Positions 1 to 6,951 of a stretch of 25,188 nt of DNA are shown one piece after another. Within the stretch, counting starts at the first letter, position 1; each line of letters opens with the position of its first letter. A model generated the notes under the pieces. It worked only from the letters and a program-made list of their open reading frames with translations. It had not been told where the DNA came from and made no database searches. The DNA is from JBKPIY01 sp046730475 (lineage in GTDB: Bacteria; Actinomycetota; Thermoleophilia; Solirubrobacterales; 70-9), in the NCBI GenBank assembly GCA_046730475.1, contig JBKPIY010000050.1:1-25188 (forward strand). Direction: 5' to 3'. Both the position numbers and the translations under genes were made by a program.

Positions 1-1289
1 AACAGCATCGCCGTCGATCTCAGGTGCAGCACCGACTTGAAGAGGGTCGCGAGCCAGGAGAAGATCTTGATTCCGGTCGGGACGGCGATCAGGAGTGTCG
101 TCACCATCATCGGCACGCGCAGCCAGGCGAACATCCCCGACACGAACATGTGGTGCGCCCAGACCGAGTAGGAGAGGACGACGATCCCGATCAGGGCGAG
201 GGCCATCAGCCGGTAGCCGAAGATCGGCTTCCGCGAATGGGTCGAGATGACCTCGGAGATGATTCCGAACCCCGGCAGCATCATGATGTAGACGGCGGGG
301 TGGGAGTAGAACCAGAAGATGTGCTGGTAGCTGATCACGTCCCCGCCGAAGGCGGCCTGGAAGAAGTTCGTGTGGACCGTCCGGTCCAACAGGACCATGA
401 ACTGGACCCCGGCGATGAACGGGGTGGCGGCAACGACCAGCAGCGAGGTCGAGAGGTTCGCCCACACCAGCAGCGGCAGCCGCCAGAAGTTCATTCCCGG
501 CGCCCGCATGGTGACGATGGTGACCAGGAAGTTGAGGGCGGTCGCCACCGATGAGGCGCCCGCGAACTGGACCCCGAGGTTGAAGAACGACTGCCCCAGC
601 GGGGCCCCCGTGGAGAGCGGCGCGTAACCCGTCCAGCCGGCGTCGAAGGCGCCGCCGGGGACGAAATAGCTCGCCAGGAACAGGACCCCGGCGACCGGCA
701 GCATCCAGAAGCTGAGGGCGTTCAGGCGCGGGAACGCCATGTCGGGCGCCCCGATCATCAGCGGCAGGACGTAATTGGCGATCCCGGCGAATACCGGGAT
801 CACGAACACGAAGATCATCAGGGCCGCGTGGGTGGAGAAGAGCCCGTTGAAGGTGCTCGGGTCGACGATCTGGGTGCCCGGCTGAGCCAGCTCGGCCCGC
901 ATCAGCATCGCGATGAAGCCGCCGACGAAGAAGAAGACGAAGGTCGTGCAGATGTACTGGATCCCGATGACCTTGTGGTCGGTGTTGACCTTGAAGTAGT
1001 CGCGCCAGCTGTAGGCGCCGTGGTCGTCGTGCTCGTGCTCGGCCGGGAAGGTGGGGGCGCCGACCGCCCACCGCAGCCAGTAGTCGAAGCAGCCGATCCC
1101 GGCGAGGAACCCGAGCGGGGCGGTGATCGCGGGGACCACCACCCAGGGATAGGCGATCGGCCCGGCATCGAAGATCGGCAGCCCCGAGATCGCCCGCAGC
1201 AAGACCACCAGGCCGAATCCGAACCCGCCCGCGGCCAGCGTCCCGAGCAGGGCTCGCCACCAGCCGGGGCGCGTCAGTGCTGCCGTCAC
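1..1289 (-). CDS. ctaD: Cytochrome c oxidase subunit I, C-terminus cut by window edge
   Basis: Heme-copper oxidase subunit I, the membrane subunit that reduces O2 and pumps protons. 429 codons are present and the 3' end lies outside the window. The GTG start has GGAG about 8 nt upstream. Visible landmarks are the heme a histidine in FSTHAALMIF (H154), the helix VI motif YSHPAVY (Y328-Y334, with the CuB His and cross-linked Tyr), the CuB pair VWAHH (H379/H380) and TGIKIFSW with the K-channel Lys. A Tyr-Ser pair in place of the helix VI Glu is the hallmark of A2-type oxidases (known for the family). Canonical helix I starts only near residue 106; before it are about 100 extra residues with two hydrophobic stretches (about 11-32 and 46-67). 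The gene lies 54 nt downstream of ctaC. Identification is very secure. Confidence 0.97.
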   Translation of the reverse strand, partial: MTAALTRPGWWRALLGTLAAGGFGFGLVVLLRAISGLPIFDAGPIAYPWVVVPAITAPLGFLAGIGCFDYWLRWAVGAPTFPAEHEHDDHGAYSWRDYFKVNTDHKVIGIQYICTTFVFFFVGGFIAMLMRAELAQPGTQIVDPSTFNGLFSTHAALMIFVFVIPVFAGIANYVLPLMIGAPDMAFPRLNALSFWMLPVAGVLFLASYFVPGGAFDAGWTGYAPLSTGAPLGQSFFNLGVQFAGASSVATALNFLVTIVTMRAPGMNFWRLPLLVWANLSTSLLVVAATPFIAGVQFMVLLDRTVHTNFFQAAFGGDVISYQHIFWFYSHPAVYIMMLPGFGIISEVISTHSRKPIFGYRLMALALIGIVVLSYSVWAHHMFVSGMFAWLRVPMMVTTLLIAVPTGIKIFSWLATLFKSVLHLRSTAML

Positions 1290-1343
1290 CTCCGCGCTCC
1301 TCTCATCGCCTCGATTATCTCAATCGCCTCCATCGGCTCTTCC

Positions 1344-2105
1344 TCACGGCGTGTTCGGCCCGTTGGTGTCGGGCGTGTCGCTGGGGAGCCTCTCGCGGAG
1401 CGGCTCCTGCTTCGAGGCCCACTCCTGGAATGCCGCCATCGAGGGCTCCACCACCACCGGGGCCCGCATCGTCGAGTGCCCGATCCCGCACAGCTCGGTG
1501 CAGACCAGGGTGTAGTTCGCGACCCGGTCCGGGGTGACGATCGCGGTGTCGTCCTGGCCGGGGACCGCGTCCTTCTTGATCCGCCACTCCGGCACCCAGA
1601 AGGAGTGGATCACGTCGAGGGTGCGGACGTGGAACTCGATCTGGCGGTTGACCGGGACGTGGAGCTCGTTCGAGGTGACGTGTTGCTCGGGGTAGTCGAA
1701 GTGCCACTCGTACTGCTGGCCGATCACGTCGACGATCATCGGGTTGTGGTGCTTCTCGATCGTGCGGAGGACCGCCCAGGAGTAGCCGGCGCCGAACAGG
1801 ACGATGATCGTCGGGATCACGGTCCAGGCGATCTCGAGCCGGGTGTTGCCGTGGATCGGGGCGCCGTCGGACTCGTCCCCCGGCTTCGCCCTCCACTTGT
1901 AGAGCGAGTAGCCGAGCATCACCAGGACGATCGAGAACACGAACGACGAGAGCACGATCATCACGTCGAGGAGCGTGTCGATGTCGTGGGCGGCGGTCGA
2001 GCCCTGCTCCCCGTCCCACCGGAACTGGAGCATCACCACGGAGATCACCGCGGTGAGGACGAACACGGCCGCGATCAGCCTTCTGAGGGGAATGCTCTCC
2101 GTCAC
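1344..2105 (-). CDS. ctaC: Cytochrome c oxidase subunit II
   Basis: Carries the CuA centre that takes electrons from cytochrome c and passes them to subunit I. 253 residues. Hydrophobic segments lie at about 9-27, 43-69 and 90-111, followed by an extracytoplasmic cupredoxin domain. All CuA ligands are visible: H167, then C202, E204, C206, H210 and M213 in CTELCGIGHSTM. There is no C-terminal cytochrome c domain, so it is not a caa3-type fusion, although the adjacent subunit I is A2-type. The start is GTG at 2105, chosen because TAGAAT lies exactly 7 nt upstream with no Shine-Dalgarno sequence, as expected for a leaderless message. It is followed by ctaD after 54 nt, probably in one operon. 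Subunits III and IV must lie elsewhere or beyond the window. Confidence 0.97.
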   Translation of the reverse strand: MTESIPLRRLIAAVFVLTAVISVVMLQFRWDGEQGSTAAHDIDTLLDVMIVLSSFVFSIVLVMLGYSLYKWRAKPGDESDGAPIHGNTRLEIAWTVIPTIIVLFGAGYSWAVLRTIEKHHNPMIVDVIGQQYEWHFDYPEQHVTSNELHVPVNRQIEFHVRTLDVIHSFWVPEWRIKKDAVPGQDDTAIVTPDRVANYTLVCTELCGIGHSTMRAPVVVEPSMAAFQEWASKQEPLRERLPSDTPDTNGPNTP

Positions 2106-2112
2106 CGGCGGG

Positions 2113-2118
2113 ATTCTA
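2113..2118 (-). promoter_or_regulatory. -10 element TAGAAT for ctaC
   Basis: TAGAAT on the minus strand, then 7 nt (CCCGCCG), then the GTG of ctaC. The spacing puts transcription start at or within a base of the start codon, so the mRNA is probably leaderless. No clear -35 was seen. Confidence 0.6.
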
Positions 2119-2181
2119 TTGGTGGCCCGGCCGAGGCCGCCGCAGTAGCGGGGGCGCCCTCGCCGCCCACGGGCGGCCTGG

Positions 2182-3810
2182 CTACCGCCGCCCCGGGACC
2201 GGGGTGAGCTCGTCGAGGCGCCCCAGCGAGGCGGCGATCACCCCGCGAGCGACGCCGCGCCAGCTCCAGAGCTCGTCGACCCGGCGGGCGAGGGCGGCGG
2301 CGACGGTCTCCCGGCGTGCGACGTCGAGCGCGAGCCAGCCGTCGACGCACCGGGCGATCGCCTCCACCGCCCCCGGCTCGACCGGGAAGGCGAGAAACCG
2401 GGACAGCTCGGGGCCGACCGCGTCGGCGAGCTGGCGCGAGACCTCGCGCATCCCCGAGTGGTCGGCGGAGACGGGAGGCACGCCGCAGGCCGCGGCCTCG
2501 GCGGCGACCATCCCGAAGGCCTCCGCCATCGTGCTCGGCATCACGAAGACGTCGGCGGCGGGCATCACCTCTGCTACCTCCTCGTGCTCGAGCCGGCCGC
2601 TGACGGCCACCGAGCCGGCGGCTGCGCGACATGCCTGGACGTAGCCGCCGGGTGGATCGGCGAGAAAGGCCGAGAGGAGCCGCAGCGGCCGGTCGGGACC
2701 GGCGGCCTCGGGCTCGTCCGCGCCCTCGAGGGCGCGGCCCGCGCTCGCCACAAGCCGCGCATCCGCGAGGTCGCCGCGCCCGAGGGCCGCCCAGAGCCGG
2801 TCGAGCGGCTCCCGGTAGGCGCCGAAGCCGACGATCAACAGACGCGCGCCCGGGTGGCCTCGGACGATCAGGGGCCACGCGGCGAGCAGCAGGTCGACCC
2901 CCTTGTTGACCAGGAGCTTGCCGACGTAGAGGACCCGGGCGCCCGGGGCGCGGGCGAACCAGCGCAGCGCCCTCGCCGCCTGGCGGGGATCGCGCCCGAA
3001 CCCACCCCGGGTCAGGTCCGGGATCCCCTCCGGGGGCAGGTCCTGCGATCCAAGATGTCCGAATCCAAGACCTGACTGCGTCGCTTCGAGCCGCTCCGCC
3101 AGGCGAAGGACCGCCGCCGCCGCCGCCTCACGCGGCAGGGGCGAGAAAAGCTCCGAGTCCACCCCGGGCGGCCCCAGCCGCGTTCTCTCGGGGAGGCCGG
3201 GCAGCGCCACCGTCTCCCACAGGTCCTCGGCGGTGTGGCGTGAGCCGACCAGGGCGGCGCTGGCCGCCTCCATCCCCTCCCGGGCGAAGGGGACGAAGCG
3301 GTCCGGGTGAGGGCGAACGGCGTAGGAGAGGTCGGAGCCGTGGACCTTGCAGGCGAACCGGAGTCCGGCGCGGGCGAGGATCACCGGGCCCATGATCAGG
3401 TGGTTGGCGAGGGCGGCGTCGGGCGCCCCGGCGGCGGCGACCACGTCGCGGAGGGCGGCGAGGTTGGCCCCAACGTAGGCGTCGAGCTCCGCATCGGTGA
3501 GCTCGGGGAAGGTCTTCACCTCGAAGCCGTCGTACCGGTCGGCGACGTAGACGGGAAGGAGGCCCCCGATGTCGGGGGTGTAGACGGTGACCGAGCCCTT
3601 GCCTTCGGGCCGGCGCACCCGCTCGACCGACAGCCCGCCCCCCTGCCATGAGCCGACCGCGTTCACCCACTCGAGCTCGCCGGCGGCCCGGTCCTGGCAG
3701 AGGAGGTGGACCTCGTGGCCGAGCGCCGCCAGGGCCGGCGCCAGGTTGGCGTTGTAGACGTTCGAGCCGGTCCCGCGCAGCAGGTAGCCGTGGAAGACGA
3801 GGACGCGCAC
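2182..3810 (-). CDS. GT-B glycosyltransferase (family 4-like)
   Basis: Predicted retaining GT-B glycosyltransferase of 542 residues, probably cytoplasmic and using a nucleotide sugar; donor and acceptor are unknown. The N-terminal Rossmann half begins MRVLVFHGYL with the glycine loop RGTGSN (12-17) and an HGSD motif at 157-160. The C-terminal half starts near 291 (VLYVGKLLVNKG) and holds the donor-site EX7E motif, E430-AFGMVAA-E438. GT4 enzymes are usually about 370-420 residues. The excess here sits between the two halves (about 225-290) and in an insertion of roughly 60 residues inside the C-terminal fold (about 335-400, rich in Ala, Gly and Asp). No signal peptide. The start is GTG at 3810, 7 nt after CAGTAT. 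It lies 76 nt upstream of ctaC, which has its own promoter, so a shared function with the oxidase is not implied. Confidence 0.85.
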   Translation of the reverse strand: MRVLVFHGYLLRGTGSNVYNANLAPALAALGHEVHLLCQDRAAGELEWVNAVGSWQGGGLSVERVRRPEGKGSVTVYTPDIGGLLPVYVADRYDGFEVKTFPELTDAELDAYVGANLAALRDVVAAAGAPDAALANHLIMGPVILARAGLRFACKVHGSDLSYAVRPHPDRFVPFAREGMEAASAALVGSRHTAEDLWETVALPGLPERTRLGPPGVDSELFSPLPREAAAAAVLRLAERLEATQSGLGFGHLGSQDLPPEGIPDLTRGGFGRDPRQAARALRWFARAPGARVLYVGKLLVNKGVDLLLAAWPLIVRGHPGARLLIVGFGAYREPLDRLWAALGRGDLADARLVASAGRALEGADEPEAAGPDRPLRLLSAFLADPPGGYVQACRAAAGSVAVSGRLEHEEVAEVMPAADVFVMPSTMAEAFGMVAAEAAACGVPPVSADHSGMREVSRQLADAVGPELSRFLAFPVEPGAVEAIARCVDGWLALDVARRETVAAALARRVDELWSWRGVARGVIAASLGRLDELTPVPGRR

Positions 3811-3817
3811 TCGCCCA

Positions 3818-3823
3818 ATACTG
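3818..3823 (-). promoter_or_regulatory. -10-like element CAGTAT for the glycosyltransferase
   Basis: CAGTAT on the minus strand followed by a 7-nt spacer and the GTG start at 3810. It matches the leaderless layout seen elsewhere in the window, although the first base departs from TANNNT. It faces the TATCGT element of the plus-strand gene. Confidence 0.4.
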
Positions 3824-3853
3824 AGGGCGGGCGAGGATGCCCGCGGGCGTTGT

Positions 3854-3859
3854 TATCGT
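3854..3859 (+). promoter_or_regulatory. -10 element TATCGT for the zinc-ribbon gene
   Basis: TATCGT, then 7 nt (CCCGGCG), then GTG at 3867. The spacing equals that of other probable leaderless genes here and is the main reason to prefer the 3867 start over the upstream ATG at 3837. Confidence 0.5.
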
Positions 3860-3866
3860 CCCGGCG

Positions 3867-4145
3867 GTGCAGAACCCCGACCAGACCTACCGGCTGCGGG
3901 CGCCCGCCTCGGGGCGGGAGGCGCTCGCCAAGGTGACGCCCGAGGGCGTCTACGTCGACCGCGCGAGCGGCGAGGAGATGCGGATCGTCACCCGCACCCT
4001 TCCTCTCGCGCCGTCGGACTCGGCCCTCGTCCGCGCTCCGGAGAACCTGCGCGCGTGCCGGCGCTGCAACCAGCTGATCGGCCTCGACGCGAGCGACTGC
4101 CCCTACTGCGGGCTTCGTCAACCCGCCCTCGACGGCGAATCCTGA
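3867..4145 (+). CDS. Small zinc-ribbon protein, function unknown
   Basis: 92 residues. The first two thirds look like a small beta-rich segment containing LAKVTPEGVYVDRASGEEM. The C-terminus has two CxxC knuckles, CRRC and CPYC, separated by 11 residues, which is a typical four-cysteine zinc ribbon. No membrane segment or signal peptide, so probably cytoplasmic. I do not recognise a named family. The start is GTG 3867 because of the TATCGT element 7 nt upstream; an in-frame ATG at 3837 would add 10 residues but would lie across that element. The stop codon overlaps the start of the next gene by one base (TGATG), so the two are probably co-transcribed. Confidence 0.75.
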   Translation: MQNPDQTYRLRAPASGREALAKVTPEGVYVDRASGEEMRIVTRTLPLAPSDSALVRAPENLRACRRCNQLIGLDASDCPYCGLRQPALDGES

Positions 4146-4495
4146 TGCGGGCATCAGGCGCGGCACCGCTGCTCGCGCTGATCGCGCTGGCGGTGGGGGT
4201 CGCCGGCTGCGGCGGCGGCGGGGATACGACCACCTCCGATCCCCTCAAGATCACGGTCCCCGAGGGAACGCCGCAGACGACGACGACCCAGACGACGACC
4301 ACGAGCACCCCGAGCACCACCACCCAGTCGCCGACGACTACCCAGTCGACGGAGCAGACCACCACCACATCCCCGAGTAAGACCTACAACCCGAACAAGC
4401 CCGACTCCCAGAAGAACGACATCCCCCCGCCGGCCAACACCCCCGAGTCGAAGTTCGAGCAGTACTGCAACAACAACCCGGGGGCCTGCGGCTAG
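4145..4495 (+). CDS. Thr-rich lipoprotein, function unknown
   Basis: 116 residues. A short basic N-terminus (MRASG) leads into a hydrophobic stretch ending in the lipobox VAGC near residue 20, so the mature protein should be lipid-anchored on the outer face of the membrane. About residues 40-80 are low-complexity Thr, Ser and Gln, a likely flexible stalk. A short tail with two cysteines (EQYCNNNPGACG) ends the protein. The ATG overlaps the stop of the zinc-ribbon gene by one base, which decides the start. No enzymatic domain is visible. It converges on the next minus-strand gene with a 15-nt gap. Confidence 0.8.
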   Translation: MRASGAAPLLALIALAVGVAGCGGGGDTTTSDPLKITVPEGTPQTTTTQTTTTSTPSTTTQSPTTTQSTEQTTTTSPSKTYNPNKPDSQKNDIPPPANTPESKFEQYCNNNPGACG

Positions 4496-4510
4496 GCCAG
4501 ACCCGGGCTC

Positions 4511-5302
4511 CTACTTCTTGGTCACGGGCTTCTTGACCATCGTCGCCGAGTAGAGGAGGCGGTTGCCCCCGTACTGGCAGGCGAAGCTCCGCTGGCTGCC
4601 GATCTTCTGGACCGGCGAGCCGGACTTCACGTTCGCTCCGACAATGTTGCCGTTGGCATCGCGGACGAAGCACCCGCCCCGCTTCTTGGTCTTCTTCCTG
4701 CTCGCCCTCCAGGTGCTGCCCCTGCCCATCCCGGTGGCGAACATCGGCGCCCATGTCGGAACCGTGAGGGCGGCGATCTGACCTTCGTTGATCAGAAGCG
4801 GATTCTGAAGCGTGAAGGTGATCGTGCTACCGAAGAACGGCGTCAGATTCTCGACGGGTGACTGCCGGAGGAGCTGGTAGATGGGATGACCCTGCTTGAT
4901 CTCCTTGCGGATCGGCTTCAGGATCGCGAGCCGGGCCTGGGCCGGACCGCCGAACCCTACGAATCCCTTGCAGCCGCTCTCGAAGCAGTTGCGCGCATGC
5001 CTGTCGGGCTTCCCGAGCTTGATCGACCAGGCGACGATCTTCCCCGCGAACGGGGCCACGAACGGCTTCTTCCTGCCATCGACAGCCGTCTGGAACCCCG
5101 TGACGCGCGCCTCGACGATGCAGCTGCCGTCCGGGGCCGGGCAGGCGGGCTGGGCCGGGGCGGCGGCGCCCATCACCGTGACCTTGGCGCCGTCGGCGCG
5201 ACCGACGCCGAGGGCGATCGCCGCAAGGGTGGCGAGGACGATCACGGCGAGGGCGATCGCCGGCTTGCGCAGGCGTGCGTACAGGGGAGGTGCGGGAGCC
5301 AT
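4511..5302 (-). CDS. Secreted six-cysteine protein, function unknown
   Basis: 263 residues. The N-terminus (basic, then hydrophobic about 14-32, then VGRADGA) is a signal peptide or signal anchor. The mature part has six cysteines: C54 and C61 (CPAPDGSC), C106 and C111 (CFESGC), C211 and C242, which could form three disulfides. A central segment (about 150-195) alternates hydrophobic and polar residues and looks beta-rich. A very basic patch, SRKKTKKRGG, covers 201-210. I do not recognise a characterised family. ATG is preceded by TTCAAT at 7-nt spacing. It is divergent from the amidase pair, with a 73-nt shared promoter region. Confidence 0.8.
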   Translation of the reverse strand: MAPAPPLYARLRKPAIALAVIVLATLAAIALGVGRADGAKVTVMGAAAPAQPACPAPDGSCIVEARVTGFQTAVDGRKKPFVAPFAGKIVAWSIKLGKPDRHARNCFESGCKGFVGFGGPAQARLAILKPIRKEIKQGHPIYQLLRQSPVENLTPFFGSTITFTLQNPLLINEGQIAALTVPTWAPMFATGMGRGSTWRASRKKTKKRGGCFVRDANGNIVGANVKSGSPVQKIGSQRSFACQYGGNRLLYSATMVKKPVTKK

Positions 5303-5309
5303 CCTCGCA

Positions 5310-5315
5310 ATTGAA
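5310..5315 (-). promoter_or_regulatory. -10-like element TTCAAT for the secreted protein gene
   Basis: TTCAAT on the minus strand, 7 nt before the ATG at 5302. This is weaker than the TAG-type elements elsewhere, but the spacing is identical. Confidence 0.4.
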
Positions 5316-5360
5316 CACTGCTGTCCGAACAGGGTTGCGAAGTTCGTGCCAACCGTCGAC

Positions 5361-5366
5361 TAGGGT
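5361..5366 (+). promoter_or_regulatory. -10 element TAGGGT for the amidase pair
   Basis: TAGGGT, then 9 nt, then ATG at 5376. This would give a leader of only about 2-3 nt. It is paired divergently with the TTCAAT element of the minus-strand gene. Confidence 0.5.
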
Positions 5367-5375
5367 TCGAGCCAG

Positions 5376-5573
5376 ATGGATCCGGATTCCGCTTTCCAGA
5401 GGTGGCTTGAGGGAGGCTTCGAGAGCTTCGGGATCGAGGCCGACGAGCTCGACAAGGGCGTGTGCACGGGCGCCTGGCAGGCGTTCGGGCGGACGCTGCG
5501 GGCGGTGCTCGACGCGGACATCTCCGACGTCGAGCCCGAGGCCGACTTCGACCCCTCGCGGGCGCCGCGATGA
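5376..5573 (+). CDS. GatC/AtzG-like small amidase partner
   Basis: 65 residues, acidic, no membrane segment or signal peptide. It lies directly upstream of an amidase and overlaps its start by 4 nt (ATGA), so translation is probably coupled. The layout resembles GatC with GatA and AtzG with AtzE, where a helical protein of about 65-70 residues wraps around the amidase-signature subunit. A two-helix body ends in VEPEADFDPSRAP, which recalls the '-EPAPVF-P' tail of AtzG/DUF4089 proteins. Similarity is judged by eye and the family call is an inference. It could instead be an unrelated small protein. Confidence 0.7.
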   Translation: MDPDSAFQRWLEGGFESFGIEADELDKGVCTGAWQAFGRTLRAVLDADISDVEPEADFDPSRAPR

Positions 5574-6934
5574 GCGAGGCGCTCCTCGACGCCCCGCTGC
5601 GCGAGCAGGCGAGCGCGATCGCCGCCGCCGAGGCGGATGCCGGCGAGCTCCTCGACGCCTGCCTGGCGCGGATCGAGGAGCGCAACCCGGCCCTGAACGC
5701 GGTCGTAGCGGTCTTTCCCGAGCGGTCGCGCCGGATGCTCGACGAGGCGCCCGAGGGACCCCTGCATGGGGTCCCGGTGGTGATCAAGGACGAGTGGCCC
5801 CTCCCGTGGAGAGCCCAGCGCTTCGGCGCCGCCGACGGGGTTGCCGACTTCCATCCGGGCGAGTCCGGGCCCTACCGGGCGCTTCGCGACGCCGGCGCCG
5901 TGATCGCCGGGGTGGCGAACATGCACGAGCTGGGCACGTCGAGCACCGGGGACACCTCGGTCTACGGCCCCGCCCACAATCCCTGGGATCTCGAGCGCTG
6001 CCCGGGCGGCTCCTCCAGCGGCCCGGCCGCCGCCGTCGCCGGCGGGCTGGTGGCGGGCGCGGTGGGCGCCGACGGCCTCGGCTCGATCCGCTACCCCGCG
6101 GCCTACTGCGGCCTCACCGGGCTGAAGCCCACCTTCGGCAGCGTCCCGATGGACGGTCACCACATCGCCCACTCGAAGACGATCGTCGCCGGGCCGCTGT
6201 GCGCCGACGCCGCCGACGGCCGGCTGCTCGCCTCGGCCCTGTTCGGCGAGGAGCTTCCGGCCGGCGACCCCGGCCCGCTTCGGATTGGGGTGATCCGCGA
6301 CCCGTACTGGAACGACTGCGCCCCGGGCGTCCGCGAGGCCTGCGAGGCCGCCCTCGACGCGCTCGCCTCCGAGACCGGCGGCGAGGTCAGGGAGATCGAG
6401 CTCAGCCGGCACGAGCTCTACACCGGCGCCGCCATCCTCTGCGCCCAGTCGGAGGAGCTCTGGGCGCTGACCCCGGGCAAGCTCAACGCGCTCAACCCCG
6501 AGCTGGGGGCCATCAATCGGGGCCTGCTCAAGTTCCGCTTCCTGATCCCGGGGGTGGTGACCGCCCGGGCAGAGCGCGTCCGCGCCCTCGCCCGGCGCGA
6601 GCTCGCCCGCGCCTTCGACGAGGTCGACGCGCTCGCCTGGCCGACCGTGCCGGCGGTGGCGCCTCCGCTCAGCAAGCCGCTGATCGAGCTTCCCTCCGGC
6701 ACCATCACCGCCGATGCGGGCAACGTCCGCCAGGGCGGGATGGGCAACCTCACCGGGATTCCCGGCGTCTCAGTCCCGGTTGGTCTCAGCGACGGGATGC
6801 CGGTCGGCCTCCAGCTCCACGCCGCCTGGGGCAGGGACGCGATGCTCCTGGACGCCGCCGAGGCGCTCGAGCGCGCCACCGAGCGCCGGTTCGTCGACGC
6901 CGTCGCACCGATCGCCGTGGCCGAGAGCCGCTAG
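5570..6934 (+). CDS. Amidase-signature family amidohydrolase
   Basis: 454 residues, cytoplasmic, amidase-signature family (relatives hydrolyse amides; GatA is in the same fold). The Ser-cisSer-Lys triad is complete: K73 in VVIKDEW, S148 in CPGGSSSG and S172 in GLGSIRYPA, with the 75- and 24-residue spacings usual for the family. The glycine-rich signature reads GADGLGSIR, so the usual TGG is changed to GLG while the nucleophile is kept. No GatA-specific context is present (no gatB), and the small upstream partner favours an AtzE-like two-subunit enzyme. The substrate cannot be told. Start ATG 5570 overlaps the partner's stop; earlier in-frame starts would run inside that gene. It converges on the amidohydrolase gene with a 17-nt gap. 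Confidence 0.9.
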   Translation: MSEALLDAPLREQASAIAAAEADAGELLDACLARIEERNPALNAVVAVFPERSRRMLDEAPEGPLHGVPVVIKDEWPLPWRAQRFGAADGVADFHPGESGPYRALRDAGAVIAGVANMHELGTSSTGDTSVYGPAHNPWDLERCPGGSSSGPAAAVAGGLVAGAVGADGLGSIRYPAAYCGLTGLKPTFGSVPMDGHHIAHSKTIVAGPLCADAADGRLLASALFGEELPAGDPGPLRIGVIRDPYWNDCAPGVREACEAALDALASETGGEVREIELSRHELYTGAAILCAQSEELWALTPGKLNALNPELGAINRGLLKFRFLIPGVVTARAERVRALARRELARAFDEVDALAWPTVPAVAPPLSKPLIELPSGTITADAGNVRQGGMGNLTGIPGVSVPVGLSDGMPVGLQLHAAWGRDAMLLDAAEALERATERRFVDAVAPIAVAESR

Positions 6935-6951
6935 CAGTCCACCAGCGCCCG

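Noticed and set aside
4277..4376. ACG/ACC-rich tract as a microsatellite or regulatory repeat
   Set aside because: It lies in frame inside the lipoprotein and encodes the Thr/Gln/Ser stalk, which explains the repetition.
4476..4495. GGCCT/AGGCC inverted repeat at the end of the lipoprotein gene as a terminator
   Set aside because: A 5-bp stem with no U-tract, largely explained by the Gly-rich C-terminal codons and the TAG stop.
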